Positions 24,901 through 44,378 of a DNA stretch of 64,000 nt are shown here, piece by piece. The translations under genes and the position numbers were made by a program. The notes under the pieces were generated by a model. The model was not told the origin of the DNA, did no database searches, and worked only from the letters and a program-made list of their open reading frames with translations. Positions within the stretch are counted from its first letter, which is position 1, and each line of letters starts with the position of its first letter. Source of the DNA: Balanoglossus misakiensis (taxonomy: Eukaryota > Hemichordata); NCBI GenBank assembly GCA_040954595.2, contig CM082583.2, forward strand, positions 12,090,001 through 12,154,000, written 5' to 3'.

Positions 24901-27900
24901 TATAGCTCATGAAAATCATCCAAAAATGAGAATTTTTCGACTTTGCGGAATTTCAAAATTTGGCCGATTTTTGAAAAAATCATGGGTTATAGCTCATGAA
25001 AATCATCCAAAAATGAGAATTTTTCGACTTTGCGGAATTTCAAAATTTGGCCGATTTTTGAAAAAATCATGGGTTATAGCTCATGAAAATCATCCAAAAA
25101 TGAGAATTTTTCGACTTTGCGGAATTTCAAAATTTGGCCGATTTTTGAAAAAATCATGGGTTATAGCTCATGAAAATCATCCAAAAATGAGAATTTTTCG
25201 ACTTTGCGGAATTTCAAAATTTGGCCGATTTTTGAAAAAATCATGGGTTATAGCTCATGAAAATCATCCAAAAATGAGAATTTTTCGACTTTGCGGAATT
25301 TCAAAATTTGGCCGATTTTTGAAAAAATCATGGGTTATAGCTCATGAAAATCATCCAAAAATGAGAATTTTTCGACTTTGCGGAATTTCAAAATTTGGCC
25401 GATTTTTGAAAAAATCATGGGTTATAGCTCATGAAAATCATCCAAAAATGAGAATTTTTCGACTTTGCGGAATTTCAAAATTTGGCCGATTTTTGAAAAA
25501 ATCATGGGTTATAGCTCATGAAAATCATCCAAAAATGAGAATTTTTCGACTTTGCGGAATTTCAAAATTTGGCCGATTTTTGAAAAAATCATGGGTTATA
25601 GCTCATGAAAATCATCCAAAAATGAGAATTTTTCGACTTTGCGGAATTTCAAAATTTGGCCGATTTTTGAAAAAATCATGGGTTATAGCTCATGAAAATC
25701 ATCCAAAAATGAGAATTTTTCGACTTTGCGGAATTTCAAAATTTGGCCGATTTTTGAAAAAATCATGGGTTATAGCTCATGAAAATCATCCAAAAATGAG
25801 AATTTTTCGACTTTGCGGAATTTCAAAATTTGGCCGATTTTTGAAAAAATCATGGGTTATAGCTCATGAAAATCATCCAAAAATGAGAATTTTTCGACTT
25901 TGCGGAATTTCAAAATTTGGCCGATTTTTGAAAAAATCATGGGTTATAGCTCATGAAAATCATCCAAAAATGAGAATTTTTCGACTTTGCGGAATTTCAA
26001 AATTTGGCCGATTTTTGAAAAAATCATGGGTTATAGCTCATGAAAATCATCCAAAAATGAGAATTTTTCGACTTTGCGGAATTTCAAAATTTGGCCGATT
26101 TTTGAAAAAATCATGGGTTATAGCTCATGAAAATCATCCAAAAATGAGAATTTTTCGACTTTGCGGAATTTCAAAATTTGGCCGATTTTTGAAAAAATCA
26201 TGGGTTATAGCTCATGAAAATCATCCAAAAATGAGAATTTTTCGACTTTGCGGAATTTCAAAATTTGGCCGATTTTTGAAAAAATCATGGGTTATAGCTC
26301 ATGAAAATCATCCAAAAATGAGAATTTTTCGACTTTGCGGAATTTCAAAATTTGGCCGATTTTTGAAAAAATCATGGGTTATAGCTCATGAAAATCATCC
26401 AAAAATGAGAATTTTTCGACTTTGCGGAATTTCAAAATTTGGCCGATTTTTGAAAAAATCATGGGTTATAGCTCATGAAAATCATCCAAAAATGAGAATT
26501 TTTCGACTTTGCGGAATTTCAAAATTTGGCCGATTTTTGAAAAAATCATGGGTTATAGCTCATGAAAATCATCCAAAAATGAGAATTTTTCGACTTTGCG
26601 GAATTTCAAAATTTGGCCGATTTTTGAAAAAATCATGGGTTATAGCTCATGAAAATCATCCAAAAATGAGAATTTTTCGACTTTGCGGAATTTCAAAATT
26701 TGGCCGATTTTTGAAAAAATCATGGGTTATAGCTCATGAAAATCATCCAAAAATGAGAATTTTTCGACTTTGCGGAATTTCAAAATTTGGCCGATTTTTG
26801 AAAAATCATGGGTTATAGCTCATGAAAATCATCCAAAAATGAGAATTTTTCGACTTTGCGGAATTTCAAAATTTGGCCGATTTTTGAAAAAATCATGGGT
26901 TATAGCTCATGAAAATCATCCAAAAATGAGAATTTTTCGACTTTGCGGAATTTCAAAATTTGGCCGATTTTTGAAAAAATCATGGGTTATAGCTCATGAA
27001 AATCATCCAAAAATGAGAATTTTTCGACTTTGCGGAATTTCAAAATTTGGCCGATTTTTGAAAAAATCATGGGTTATAGCTCATGAAAATCATCCAAAAA
27101 TGAGAATTTTTCGACTTTGCGGAATTTCAAAATTTGGCCGATTTTTGAAAAAATCATGGGTTATAGCTCATGAAAATCATCCAAAAATGAGAATTTTTCG
27201 ACTTTGCGGAATTTCAAAATTTGGCCGATTTTTGAAAAAATCATGGGTTATAGCTCATGAAAATCATCCAAAAATGAGAATTTTTCGACTTTGCGGAATT
27301 TCAAAATTTGGCCGATTTTTGAAAAAATCATGGGTTATAGCTCATGAAAATCATCCAAAAATGAGAATTTTTCGACTTTGCGGAATTTCAAAATTTGGCC
27401 GATTTTTGAAAAAATCATGGGTTATAGCTCATGAAAATCATCCAAAAATGAGAATTTTTCGACTTTGCGGAATTTCAAAATTTGGCCGATTTTTGAAAAA
27501 ATCATGGGTTATAGCTCATGAAAATCATCCAAAAATGAGAATTTTTCGACTTTGCGGAATTTCAAAATTTGGCCGATTTTTGAAAAAATCATGGGTTATA
27601 GCTCATGAAAATCATCCAAAAATGAGAATTTTTCGACTTTGCGGAATTTCAAAATTTGGCCGATTTTTGAAAAAATCATGGGTTATAGCTCATGAAAATC
27701 ATCCAAAAATGAGAATTTTTCGACTTTGCGGAATTTCAAAATTTGGCCGATTTTTGAAAAAATCATGGGTTATAGCTCATGAAAATCATCCAAAAATGAG
27801 AATTTTTCGACTTTGCGGAATTTCAAAATTTGGCCGATTTTTGAAAAAATCATGGGTTATAGCTCATGAAAATCATCCAAAAATGAGAATTTTTCGACTT

Positions 27901-30900
27901 TGCGGAATTTCAAAATTTGGCCGATTTTTGAAAAAATCATGGGTTATAGCTCATGAAAATCATCCAAAAATGAGAATTTTTCGACTTTGCGGAATTTCAA
28001 AATTTGGCCGATTTTTGAAAAAATCATGGGTTATAGCTCATGAAAATCATCCAAAAATGAGAATTTTTCGACTTTGCGGAATTTCAAAATTTGGCCGATT
28101 TTTGAAAAAATCATGGGTTATAGCTCATGAAAATCATCCAAAATGAGAATTTTTCGACTTTGCGGAATTTCAAAATTTGGCCGATTTTTGAAAAAATCAT
28201 GGGTTATAGCTCATGAAAATCATCCAAAAATGAGAATTTTTCGACTTTGCGGAATTTCAAAATTTGGCCGATTTTTGAAAAAATCATGGGTTATAGCTCA
28301 TGAAAATCATCCAAAAATGAGAATTTTTCGACTTTGCGGAATTTCAAAATTTGGCCGATTTTTGAAAAAATCATGGGTTATAGCTCATGAAAATCATCCA
28401 AAAATGAGAATTTTTCGACTTTGCGGAATTTCAAAATTTGGCCGATTTTTGAAAAAATCATGGGTTATAGCTCATGAAAATCATCCAAAAATGAGAATTT
28501 TTCGACTTTGCGGAATTTCAAAATTTGGCCGATTTTTGAAAAAATCATGGGTTATAGCTCATGAAAATCATCCAAAAATGAGAATTTTTCGACTTTGCGG
28601 AATTTCAAAATTTGGCCGATTTTTGAAAAAATCATGGGTTATAGCTCATGAAAATCATCCAAAAATGAGAATTTTTCGACTTTGCGGAATTTCAAAATTT
28701 GGCCGATTTTTGAAAAAATCATGGGTTATAGCTCATGAAAATCATCCAAAAATGAGAATTTTTCGACTTTGCGGAATTTCAAAATTTGGCCGATTTTTGA
28801 AAAAATCATGGGTTATAGCTCATGAAAATCATCCAAAAATGAGAATTTTTCGACTTTGCGGAATTTCAAAATTTGGCCGATTTTTGAAAAAATCATGGGT
28901 TATAGCTCATGAAAATCATCCAAAAATGAGAATTTTTCGACTTTGCGGAATTTCAAAATTTGGCCGATTTTTGAAAAAATCATGGGTTATAGCTCATGAA
29001 AATCATCCAAAAATGAGAATTTTTCGACTTTGCGGAATTTCAAAATTTGGCCGATTTTTGAAAAAATCATGGGTTATAGCTCATGAAAATCATCCAAAAA
29101 TGAGAATTTTTCGACTTTGCGGAATTTCAAAATTTGGCCGATTTTTGAAAAAATCATGGGTTATAGCTCATGAAAATCATCCAAAAATGAGAATTTTTCG
29201 ACTTTGCGGAATTTCAAAATTTGGCCGATTTTTGAAAAAATCATGGGTTATAGCTCATGAAAATCATCCAAAAATGAGAATTTTTCGACTTTGCGGAATT
29301 TCAAAATTTGGCCGATTTTTGAAAAAATCATGGGTTATAGCTCATGAAAATCATCCAAAAATGAGAATTTTTCGACTTTGCGGAATTTCAAAATTTGGCC
29401 GATTTTTGAAAAAATCATGGGTTATAGCTCATGAAAATCATCCAAAAATGAGAATTTTTCGACTTTGCGGAATTTCAAAATTTGGCCGATTTTTGAAAAA
29501 ATCATGGGTTATAGCTCATGAAAATCATCCAAAAATGAGAATTTTTCGACTTTGCGGAATTTCAAAATTTGGCCGATTTTTGAAAAAATCATGGGTTATA
29601 GCTCATGAAAATCATCCAAAAATGAGAATTTTTCGACTTTGCGGAATTTCAAAATTTGGCCGATTTTTGAAAAAATCATGGGTTATAGCTCATGAAAATC
29701 ATCCAAAAATGAGAATTTTTCGACTTTGCGGAATTTCAAAATTTGGCCGATTTTTGAAAAAATCATGGGTTATAGCTCATGAAAATCATCCAAAAATGAG
29801 AATTTTTCGACTTTGCGGAATTTCAAATTTGGCCGATTTTTGAAAAAATCATGGGTTATAGCTCATGAAAATCATCCAAAAATGAGAATTTTTCGACTTT
29901 GCGGAATTTCAAAATTTGGCCGATTTTTGAAAAAATCATGGGTTATAGCTCATGAAAATCATCCAAAAATGAGAATTTTTCGACTTTGCGGAATTTCAAA
30001 ATTTGGCCGATTTTTGAAAAAATCATGGGTTATAGCTCATGAAAATCATCCAAAAATGAGAATTTTTCGACTTTGCGGAATTTCAAAATTTGGCCGATTT
30101 TTGAAAAAATCATGGGTTATAGCTCATGAAAATCATCCAAAAATGAGAATTTTTCGACTTTGCGGAATTTCAAAATTTGGCCGATTTTTGAAAAAATCAT
30201 GGGTTATAGCTCATGAAAATCATCCAAAAATGAGAATTTTTCGACTTTGCGGAATTTCAAAATTTGGCCGATTTTTGAAAAAATCATGGGTTATAGCTCA
30301 TGAAAATCATCCAAAAATGAGAATTTTTCGACTTTGCGGAATTTCAAAATTTGGCCGATTTTTGAAAAAATCATGGGTTATAGCTCATGAAAATCATCCA
30401 AAAATGAGAATTTTTCGACTTTGCGGAATTTCAAAATTTGGCCGATTTTTGAAAAAATCATGGGTTATAGCTCATGAAAATCATCCAAAAATGAGAATTT
30501 TTCGACTTTGCGGAATTTCAAAATTTGGCCGATTTTTGAAAAAATCATGGGTTATAGCTCATGAAAATCATCCAAAAATGAGAATTTTTCGACTTTGCGG
30601 AATTTCAAAATTTGGCCGATTTTTGAAAAAATCATGGGTTATAGCTCATGAAAATCATCCAAAAATGAGAATTTTTCGACTTTGCGGAATTTCAAAATTT
30701 GGCCGATTTTTGAAAAAATCATGGGTTATAGCTCATGAAAATCATCCAAAAATGAGAATTTTTCGACTTTGCGGAATTTCAAAATTTGGCCGATTTTTGA
30801 AAAAATCATGGGTTATAGCTCATGAAAATCATCCAAAAATGAGAATTTTTCGACTTTGCGGAATTTCAAAATTTGGCCGATTTTTGAAAAAATCATGGGT

Positions 30901-33350
30901 TATAGCTCATGAAAATCATCCAAAAATGAGAATTTTTCGACTTTGCGGAATTTCAAAATTTGGCCGATTTTTGAAAAAATCATGGGTTATAGCTCATGAA
31001 AATCATCCAAAAATGAGAATTTTTCGACTTTGCGGAATTTCAAAATTTGGCCGATTTTTGAAAAAATCATGGGTTATAGCTCATGAAAATCATCCAAAAA
31101 TGAGAATTTTTCGACTTTGCGGAATTTCAAAATTTGGCCGATTTTTGAAAAAATCATGGGTTATAGCTCATGAAAATCATCCAAAAATGAGAATTTTTCG
31201 ACTTTGCGGAATTTCAAAATTTGGCCGATTTTTGAAAAAATCATGGGTTATAGCTCATGAAAATCATCCAAAAATGAGAATTTTTCGACTTTGCGGAATT
31301 TCAAAATTTGGCCGATTTTTGAAAAAATCATGGGTTATAGCTCATGAAAATCATCCAAAAATGAGAATTTTTCGACTTTGCGGAATTTCAAAATTTGGCC
31401 GATTTTTGAAAAAATCATGGGTTATAGCTCATGAAAATCATCCAAAAATGAGAATTTTTCGACTTTGCGGAATTTCAAAATTTGGCCGATTTTTGAAAAA
31501 ATCATGGGTTATAGCTCATGAAAATCATCCAAAAATGAGAATTTTTCGACTTTGCGGAATTTCAAAATTTGGCCGATTTTTGAAAAAATCATGGGTTATA
31601 GCTCATGAAAATCATCCAAAAATGAGAATTTTTCGACTTTGCGGAATTTCAAAATTTGGCCGATTTTTGAAAAAATCATGGGTTATAGCTCATGAAAATC
31701 ATCCAAAAATGAGAATTTTTCGACTTTGCGGAATTTCAAAATTTGGCCGATTTTTGAAAAAATCATGGGTTATAGCTCATGAAAATCATCCAAAAATGAG
31801 AATTTTTCGACTTTGCGGAATTTCAAAATTTGGCCGATTTTTGAAAAAATCATGGGTTATAGCTCATGAAAATCATCCAAAAATGAGAATTTTTCGACTT
31901 TGCGGAATTTCAAAATTTGGCCGATTTTTGAAAAAATCATGGGTTATAGCTCATGAAAATCATCCAAAAATGAGAATTTTTCGACTTTGCGGAATTTCAA
32001 AATTTGGCCGATTTTTGAAAAAATCATGGGTTATAGCTCATGAAAATCATCCAAAAATGAGAATTTTTCGACTTTGCGGAATTTCAAAATTTGGCCGATT
32101 TTTGAAAAAATCATGGGTTATAGCTCATGAAAATCATCCAAAAATGAGAATTTTTCGACTTTGCGGAATTTCAAAATTTGGCCGATTTTTGAAAAAATCA
32201 TGGGTTATAGCTCATGAAAATCATCCAAAAATGAGAATTTTTCGACTTTGCGGAATTTCAAAATTTGGCCGATTTTTGAAAAAATCATGGGTTATAGCTC
32301 ATGAAAATCATCCAAAAATGAGAATTTTTCGACTTTGCGGAATTTCAAAATTTGGCCGATTTTTGAAAAAATCATGGGTTATAGCTCATGAAAATCATCC
32401 AAAAATGAGAATTTTTCGACTTTGCGGAATTTCAAAATTTGGCCGATTTTTGAAAAAATCATGGGTTATAGCTCATGAAAATCATCCAAAAATGAGAATT
32501 TTTCGACTTTGCGGAATTTCAAAATTTGGCCGATTTTTGAAAAAATCATGGGTTATAGCTCATGAAAATCATCCAAAAATGAGAATTTTTCGACTTTGCG
32601 GAATTTCAAAATTTGGCCGATTTTTGAAAAAATCATGGGTTATAGCTCATGAAAATCATCCAAAAATGAGAATTTTTCGACTTTGCGGAATTTCAAAATT
32701 TGGCCGATTTTTGAAAAAATCATGGGTTATAGCTCATGAAAATCATCCAAAAATGAGAATTTTTCGACTTTGCGGAATTTCAAAATTTGGCCGATTTTTG
32801 AAAAAATCATGGGTTATAGCTCATGAAAATCATCCAAAAATGAGAATTTTTCGACTTTGCGGAATTTCAAAATTTGGCCGATTTTTGAAAAAATCATGGG
32901 TTATAGCTCATGAAAATCATCCAAAAATGAGAATTTTTCGACTTTGCGGAATTTCAAAATTTGGCCGATTTTTGAAAAAATCATGGGTTATAGCTCATGA
33001 AAATCATCCAAAAATGAGAATTTTTCGACTTTGCGGAATTTCAAAATTTGGCCGATTTTTGAAAAAATCATGGGTTATAGCTCATGAAAATCATCCAAAA
33101 ATGAGAATTTTTCGACTTTGCGGAATTTCAAAATTTGGCCGATTTTTGAAAAAATCATGGGTTATAGCTCATGAAAATCATCCAAAAATGAGAATTTTTC
33201 GACTTTGCGGAATTTCAAAATTTGGCCGATTTTTGAAAAAATCATGGGTTATAGCTCATGAAAATCATCCAAAAATGAGAATTTTTCGACTTTGCGGAAT
33301 TTCAAAATTTGGCCGATTTTTGAAAAAATCATGGGTTATAGCTCATGAAA
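15934..33350 (+). repeat. 87-bp satellite array, about 200 copies, incomplete at a gap
   Basis: The monomer runs from CTCATGAAAATCATCCAAAA to GATTTTTGAAAAAATCATGG then GTTATAG; identical phase returns after 1740 bp (20 x 87). The left edge (15934-16540) and two internal patches (17520-17765 and 19790-19870) carry a diverged 88-bp form containing TTTCTTCATTTTTTCG. From about 20300 onward the array is almost perfectly uniform, with only a few substitutions (22021, 22405, 23806) and single-base deletions (about 24500, 26803, 28140, 29826). Because 87 is divisible by 3 and one frame has no stop, the array reads as giant open frames of a basic 29-residue repeat; I treat these as non-coding. The right end is a 100-N gap, so total length is unknown. 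Confidence 0.98.
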
Positions 33351-33450
33351 NNNNNNNNNNNNNNNNNNNNNNNNNNNNNNNNNNNNNNNNNNNNNNNNNN
33401 NNNNNNNNNNNNNNNNNNNNNNNNNNNNNNNNNNNNNNNNNNNNNNNNNN
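33351..33450. other. Assembly gap (100 N)
   Basis: Exactly 100 N, the usual placeholder for a scaffold join of unknown size. It sits between the satellite and the middle of an HSP70 coding sequence. Confidence 0.99.
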
Positions 33451-34153
33451 GTCTGCTATCAAAGTCTTCTCCGCCGAGGTGAGTGTCTCCGGCCGTCGAT
33501 CTCACTTCAAAGATGCCATCTTCGATTGTCAGGATGGAGACATCGAAAGTACCACCGCCCAGGTCGAAGATCAGGACATTTTTCTCTCCTTTAAGTTTTT
33601 TGTCGAGGCCGTAAGCCAGTGCAGCCGCCGTGGGTTCGTTGATGATTCGCATGACATTGAGACCGGCGATTGTTCCAGCGTCTTTCGTGGCCTGTCTCTG
33701 AGCGTCGTTGAAATAAGCTGGCACGGTGACTACGGCGTTTTTCACTTGCTGTCCCAAATAAGCTTCGGCGGTCTCCTTCATTTTGGTAAGAACCATACTG
33801 CTGATTTCTTCTGGGTTGAAAGTCTTGTCTTCTCCCTTGAATTCCACTTGCAATTTCGGCTTGCCGCTCTGGTTGATGACTTTGAACGGCCAGAGTTTCT
33901 TGTCGGCCTGCACGGACGCGTCGTCATATCGACGTCCGATCAGGCGCTTGGCATCGAAGATAGAATTCTTGGGGTTCATAGCTACCTGGCCCTTGGCTGC
34001 ATCGCCGATCAGTCGTTCGGAGTCGGTGAAAGCCACGTAGCTTGGCGTCGTTCTGTTGCCTTGGTCATTGGCGATGATCTCCACTTTACCATGCTGGAAA
34101 ACTCCAACGCAGGAGTATGTAGTACCCAAGTCGATTCCAACCGCTGATGTCAT
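33451..34153 (-). CDS. HSP70: Heat shock protein 70, inducible type, N-terminal 234 residues only (cut by gap)
   Basis: Starts at the ATG complementary to 34151-34153 ([20 protein letters not shown]), the HSP70 family signature 1. Signature 2 ([12 protein letters not shown]) and the [10 protein letters not shown] stretch of the ATPase domain are present. The product is a cytosolic ATP-driven chaperone; the N-terminal nucleotide-binding domain is seen up to G-G-E-D-F-D. The rest of that domain, the substrate-binding domain and the C-terminus (family length about 640 aa) are missing because the sequence runs into the 100-N gap. There is no intron in the visible part, which together with the heat-shock elements upstream points to a stress-inducible copy, not constitutive HSC70. 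No remainder is found elsewhere in the window. Confidence 0.95.
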
Positions 34154-34280
34154 TTTCGCTGTCGTCGATCAATTTCAACTGTGCGCGTGTCTGAATATGC
34201 TCGTCGTCGCCGCTTCTCGGAGACTATCTGTCTTGAGCGTTTTTGTTTCGAATTGTGGTTGTTGGTTGCGAGGCGTGCCA

Positions 34281-34290
34281 TATTTAAAGA
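34281..34290 (-). promoter_or_regulatory. TATA-like box of HSP70
   Basis: The minus strand reads TCTTTAAATA about 130 bp before the ATG, immediately downstream of the heat-shock elements. This implies a 5' UTR of roughly 100 nt. Confidence 0.6.
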
Positions 34291-34296
34291 CATAGC

Positions 34297-34323
34297 GAAC
34301 TTTCTCGATCAGAACTTTCTCGA
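34297..34323 (-). promoter_or_regulatory. Proximal heat-shock elements (HSF binding)
   Basis: Two copies of GAACTTTCTCGA (34297-34308 and 34312-34323) each supply alternating GAA/TTC/GA pentamers, the recognition pattern of heat shock factor trimers. They lie just upstream of the TATA-like box. Confidence 0.75.
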
Positions 34324-34385
34324 CCACTCGACTGGCCCACAGGATTCTAGATCATTCGCCCAGGATCTCGAAAATAGTCGCGTTT

Positions 34386-34459
34386 CAGATAGCTTTGGTA
34401 TCAGATTCAGGAATATTCTCGAAAGTTCTCGTATCGCAGATAGCTTTGGTATCAGATTC
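34386..34459 (-). promoter_or_regulatory. Distal heat-shock element flanked by a 23-bp direct repeat
   Basis: GAATATTCTCGAAAGTTC at 34411-34428 is a perfect four-pentamer heat-shock element (GAA-nn-TTC-nn-GAA-nn-TTC). It is enclosed by two copies of a 23-bp sequence beginning CAGATAGCTTTGGTATC at 34386-34408 and 34437-34459, 51 bp apart, suggesting a local promoter duplication. Confidence 0.8.
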
Positions 34460-35823
34460 GTTTTCGGATTCATAATCTTCTTGCCTACTGGGGGCGCTGC
34501 GCTACACTCCATTGTCCCAGATACATCAGACTGTATGTAATAACTGTATTTCATGAATTCCTTTGGTCACTAGATTGCCTACTATCGCATTTGAAATGGA
34601 GATTATTAAATATTGAATGTTGAATATTAAAACTGAGTGCACAGTTTATTTAAGTAGGCAGTTGGTAGCAGCAGAAAGGAATGGAAAACGATAGCTGAAG
34701 AGTGAGACATTGAAAGCAAGGAAAACAGAGTGGGAGACTACTAATCTACTACTGAAAACACAACACACCAATTATTGATAGCAAACTTTTTATTTCTGTC
34801 ATTTTGACATAAATATTTACATTTTATTATGTAAGCACTTTATTTTACACTCACAAAGCAATGAAAAAAATGAAACAAAAATATTGAAGAAAATCTTTGG
34901 AGAACAACACAATTATATACAGATTTTTGTCATCTGTGAAGGAAGCTTCTCTCTTTAATTTATAACACACAGTGAAGCGAAATAAGGGAAATCTTGAGCT
35001 GAAAGAGAGTTGTCAGGTTCTTTTGCAGTTGAGGCAGTATGGGTTTCTTTGCTTGGTCTAGTCTCGTGTTGACCAATTTTTTCTCAATTTATAACAATGC
35101 TGAGACCAGCCATCATTTTACAGGTATCCAGTGTTCACTTTGCACATCAAATTAATTCCTTCGTTTCACTTTTGTAAGAAACAATCAATTACTTGGCATT
35201 ATTTCGCTTTGGTCCAAAATGAGGAGCAAGATACCCTAGTTTCAAAATATTTACCAAAACCCAATCCACGGGCCTTCCAAAAATGTCACCTTCAAAGGCA
35301 GGTGAAATAAAAGGTAAAGTGCTGCCTAGTCCAGTCAACGGAATTCACCACCACCACCTCTCTCCATGAGACAATTTTCCTTGGAAAAACAACACAGAAC
35401 ACTGACTTGGGGCAGTGACGATAACAAATCAGTACGATACAGTACAGAGTATAATCAAACCACCACCACTTTGGCCTACGCACATACAAATCTCTCTCTT
35501 GAAAAAATAGAGTAAGAAGTTCATTGCACAAACTAAATCTTGTATGTACTTTTAGTCTCTGATGAGAAAACCAAAGTAAGCTTGCTTTGAGTCATTTGCA
35601 TAATAAGATACAGTGATACAGCTGCTGTCGTTGAAAATCCTGTACACATCATTGCCTTCATATCTGGCTTGATGCAATAACTGACATCTTGTCACGTCAA
35701 TGTCCTTGAGACACACAATCGTTTATCAGCAGCTTGATTCAGTGGTCATTCACAGCTCTCAGGCAATTTTTAAAAAAAAAGTAATCTGTTGCAACTCTTG
35801 ATTCTTGCTGTCATGGTGACGTG
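34460..35823 (-). other. HSP70 upstream region and CHD1 3' UTR
   Basis: No coding sequence seen. AATAAA on the minus strand at 34789-34794 and AT-rich sequence around it suggest that the CHD1 3' UTR of about 1 kb ends near 34770. The remainder, to 34460, would then be the spacer between CHD1 and the HSP70 promoter. Confidence 0.5.
34789..34794 (-). promoter_or_regulatory. Candidate poly(A) signal of CHD1
   Basis: AATAAA on the minus strand, 1.03 kb downstream of the CHD1 stop codon. Other ATTTTATT-like matches lie near 34822-34850, so the exact site is uncertain. Confidence 0.45.
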
Positions 35824-44141
<8,318 letters not shown>

Positions 44142-44278
44142 CTGGAAATTAAGAATGGGCACAATATGATTATCAGTGGCTTGGTCAAACAAATATGAAT
44201 ATACAGCAAAATGATACGAAAGCTTTACAGATGCATACAAATCAACACCACACTTACTTTATTCCTACTGTTTATATC

Positions 44279-44378
44279 NNNNNNNNNNNNNNNNNNNNNN
44301 NNNNNNNNNNNNNNNNNNNNNNNNNNNNNNNNNNNNNNNNNNNNNNNNNNNNNNNNNNNNNNNNNNNNNNNNNNNNNN
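44279..44378. other. Assembly gap (100 N)
   Basis: Exactly 100 N. It lies in an intron of CHD1; the next sequence is an inverted satellite and not the expected upstream CHD1 exons. Confidence 0.99.

Noticed and set aside
16486-34147. Series of giant open frames (up to 1552 codons) of a 29-residue repeat, including one that runs through the gap into antisense HSP70
   Set aside because: They follow from an 87-bp satellite period with no stop in one frame. The start and stop points are set by single-base indels, the related 88-bp family has no open frame, and no codon-level constraint is visible.
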